From Janthinobacterium sp. PAMC25594 (GTDB lineage: Bacteria; Pseudomonadota; Gammaproteobacteria; Burkholderiales; Burkholderiaceae_D), in NCBI RefSeq assembly GCF_019443505.1, contig NZ_CP080377.1:2356001-2420000 (forward strand): a stretch of 64,000 nt of DNA, written 5' to 3'. This document shows, piece after piece, positions 63,506 through 64,000 of the stretch. The position numbers and the translations under genes are program-made. The stretch's first letter is position 1. Every line of letters begins with the position of its first letter. The notes under the pieces were generated by a model. It saw only the letters and a list, made by a program, of their open reading frames with translations. It did no database searches and had not been told where the DNA came from.

Positions 63506-64000
63506 CTATTTTTGCCACTCGGCCTGCAGCAGGGTCAGGGAATTACGCGTCACGCCCACGACCGGCTGCACACTGAAGATATAATTCTTGCCCCACCACG
63601 CGCCCGCTGACCAGTACGTCCAACCGGCCCATGGCGCGTTACGCATCGACGTCAGCGCCGCCTGCAAGGTGGGTCGGCACTCTGGCGTGTCGGCAACGCC
63701 AAATTCGCCCATGAACACACTTTGCTTGTTGGCCACGGCCCAGACCCTGACCTTTTCGAGGATATCAGTCAGCTTGGCCGGAGAGATGCAATCGGCCTTG
63801 GTTCCCGAGTAATTCGAGTCGACATACTGGTGCACCTCGATCAAGGTGCGCGCCAACGGGTCTTTCACGCTAGCAAAAGTCGTGGCGTTGGACACGCCAT
63901 CGCGCGGCGTGGCCCAGTCATGCGCGCCGCTATAGGTACCGCCAGCAATGACGACCAGGTGTTTCGCGTCATTTTCACGCAATTTTGCCAGCGTGGCCTT
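63506..64000 (-). CDS. GH5 family glycosidase (3' end only)
   Basis: The last 164 residues are inside the window; the 5' part lies beyond 64000. VHQYVDSNYSG and the nucleophile segment VFMGEFGVADTPE (Glu in GEFG) with the following WAGWTYWSAGAWWG match GH5 cellulase-type (beta/alpha)8 barrels near the C-terminus. It may trim or degrade the polysaccharide made by the adjacent locus. Its start and signal peptide cannot be seen. Confidence 0.82.
   Translation of the reverse strand, partial: KATLAKLRENDAKHLVVIAGGTYSGAHDWATPRDGVSNATTFASVKDPLARTLIEVHQYVDSNYSGTKADCISPAKLTDILEKVRVWAVANKQSVFMGEFGVADTPECRPTLQAALTSMRNAPWAGWTYWSAGAWWGKNYIFSVQPVVGVTRNSLTLLQAEWQK

Noticed and set aside
1-64000. tRNA, rRNA, CRISPR, prophage or insertion-sequence genes
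   Set aside because: I looked for tRNA-like cloverleaves, regular repeat-spacer arrays and transposase or integrase motifs by eye and found none; a short RNA could still be missed.

Overview
The window is high-GC chromosomal DNA from a betaproteobacterium. Gene content points to Oxalobacteraceae, probably close to Janthinobacterium or Massilia: APS-reductase-type sulfate assimilation, lptFG divergent from pepA, clpS-clpA, exosortase B with EpsI, PEP-CTERM proteins, and a type II-like secretion operon. This placement is inferred from gene content and remembered protein families; no search was run. I see no rRNA, tRNA, CRISPR array, prophage or intact insertion sequence.

1-4.7 kb (+): 3' end of sulfite reductase, then DUF934, cysH, cysD, cysN and a siroheme uroporphyrinogen methyltransferase, a near-complete assimilatory sulfate operon. 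4.9-9.3 kb: an orphan membrane protein converges on a tightly coupled minus-strand operon lptF-lptG-cbiX-Stealth phosphotransferase. 9.3-13.9 kb: pepA with a good terminator, a four-gene minus-strand group (small unknown, DUF1653, CreA, lipoprotein), and xthA. 13.9-25.5 kb: signalling and proteolysis genes: a six-PAS GGDEF-EAL protein, a PrpR-like sigma54 activator without prp genes, a secreted alpha/beta hydrolase followed by a LytS/LytTR two-component pair, and a periplasmic tricorn-type protease. 25.7-34.4 kb: housekeeping genes clpA, clpS, a cold-shock protein, icd, rluE, two small exported proteins, rpsT and murJ.

34.5-64 kb is the distinctive part. A minus-strand operon (44.8 to 35.2 kb) encodes a type II-like secretion machine in the order gspG-gspF-gspE, PilM/N/O-like proteins, a proline-rich inner-membrane protein, a secretin lipoprotein and three pseudopilins. 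It is flanked by three PEP-CTERM proteins, a large extracellular nuclease, a TIGR03790 protein and a free-standing I9 propeptide-like protein. An exopolysaccharide locus follows: GDP-mannose synthesis, sugar nucleotidyltransferase, glycosyltransferases, flippase, acyltransferase and O-antigen-ligase-like protein. It ends with epsI and the sorting enzyme exosortase B (xrtB), and a GH5 glycosidase runs off the window edge.

The most notable observation is a perfect match to the sigma54 (-24/-12) consensus upstream of gspG, with weaker candidates upstream of a PEP-CTERM gene, xrtB and the sugar nucleotidyltransferase. This suggests, but does not prove, that secretion, protein sorting and polysaccharide synthesis are switched on together by RpoN. 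Two long nested inverted-repeat elements (25708-25819 and 44195-44354) abut the stop codons of clpA and gspG and look like mobile or RNA-structured repeats. Most other intergenic signals are short palindromes or hairpins that I list with modest confidence.
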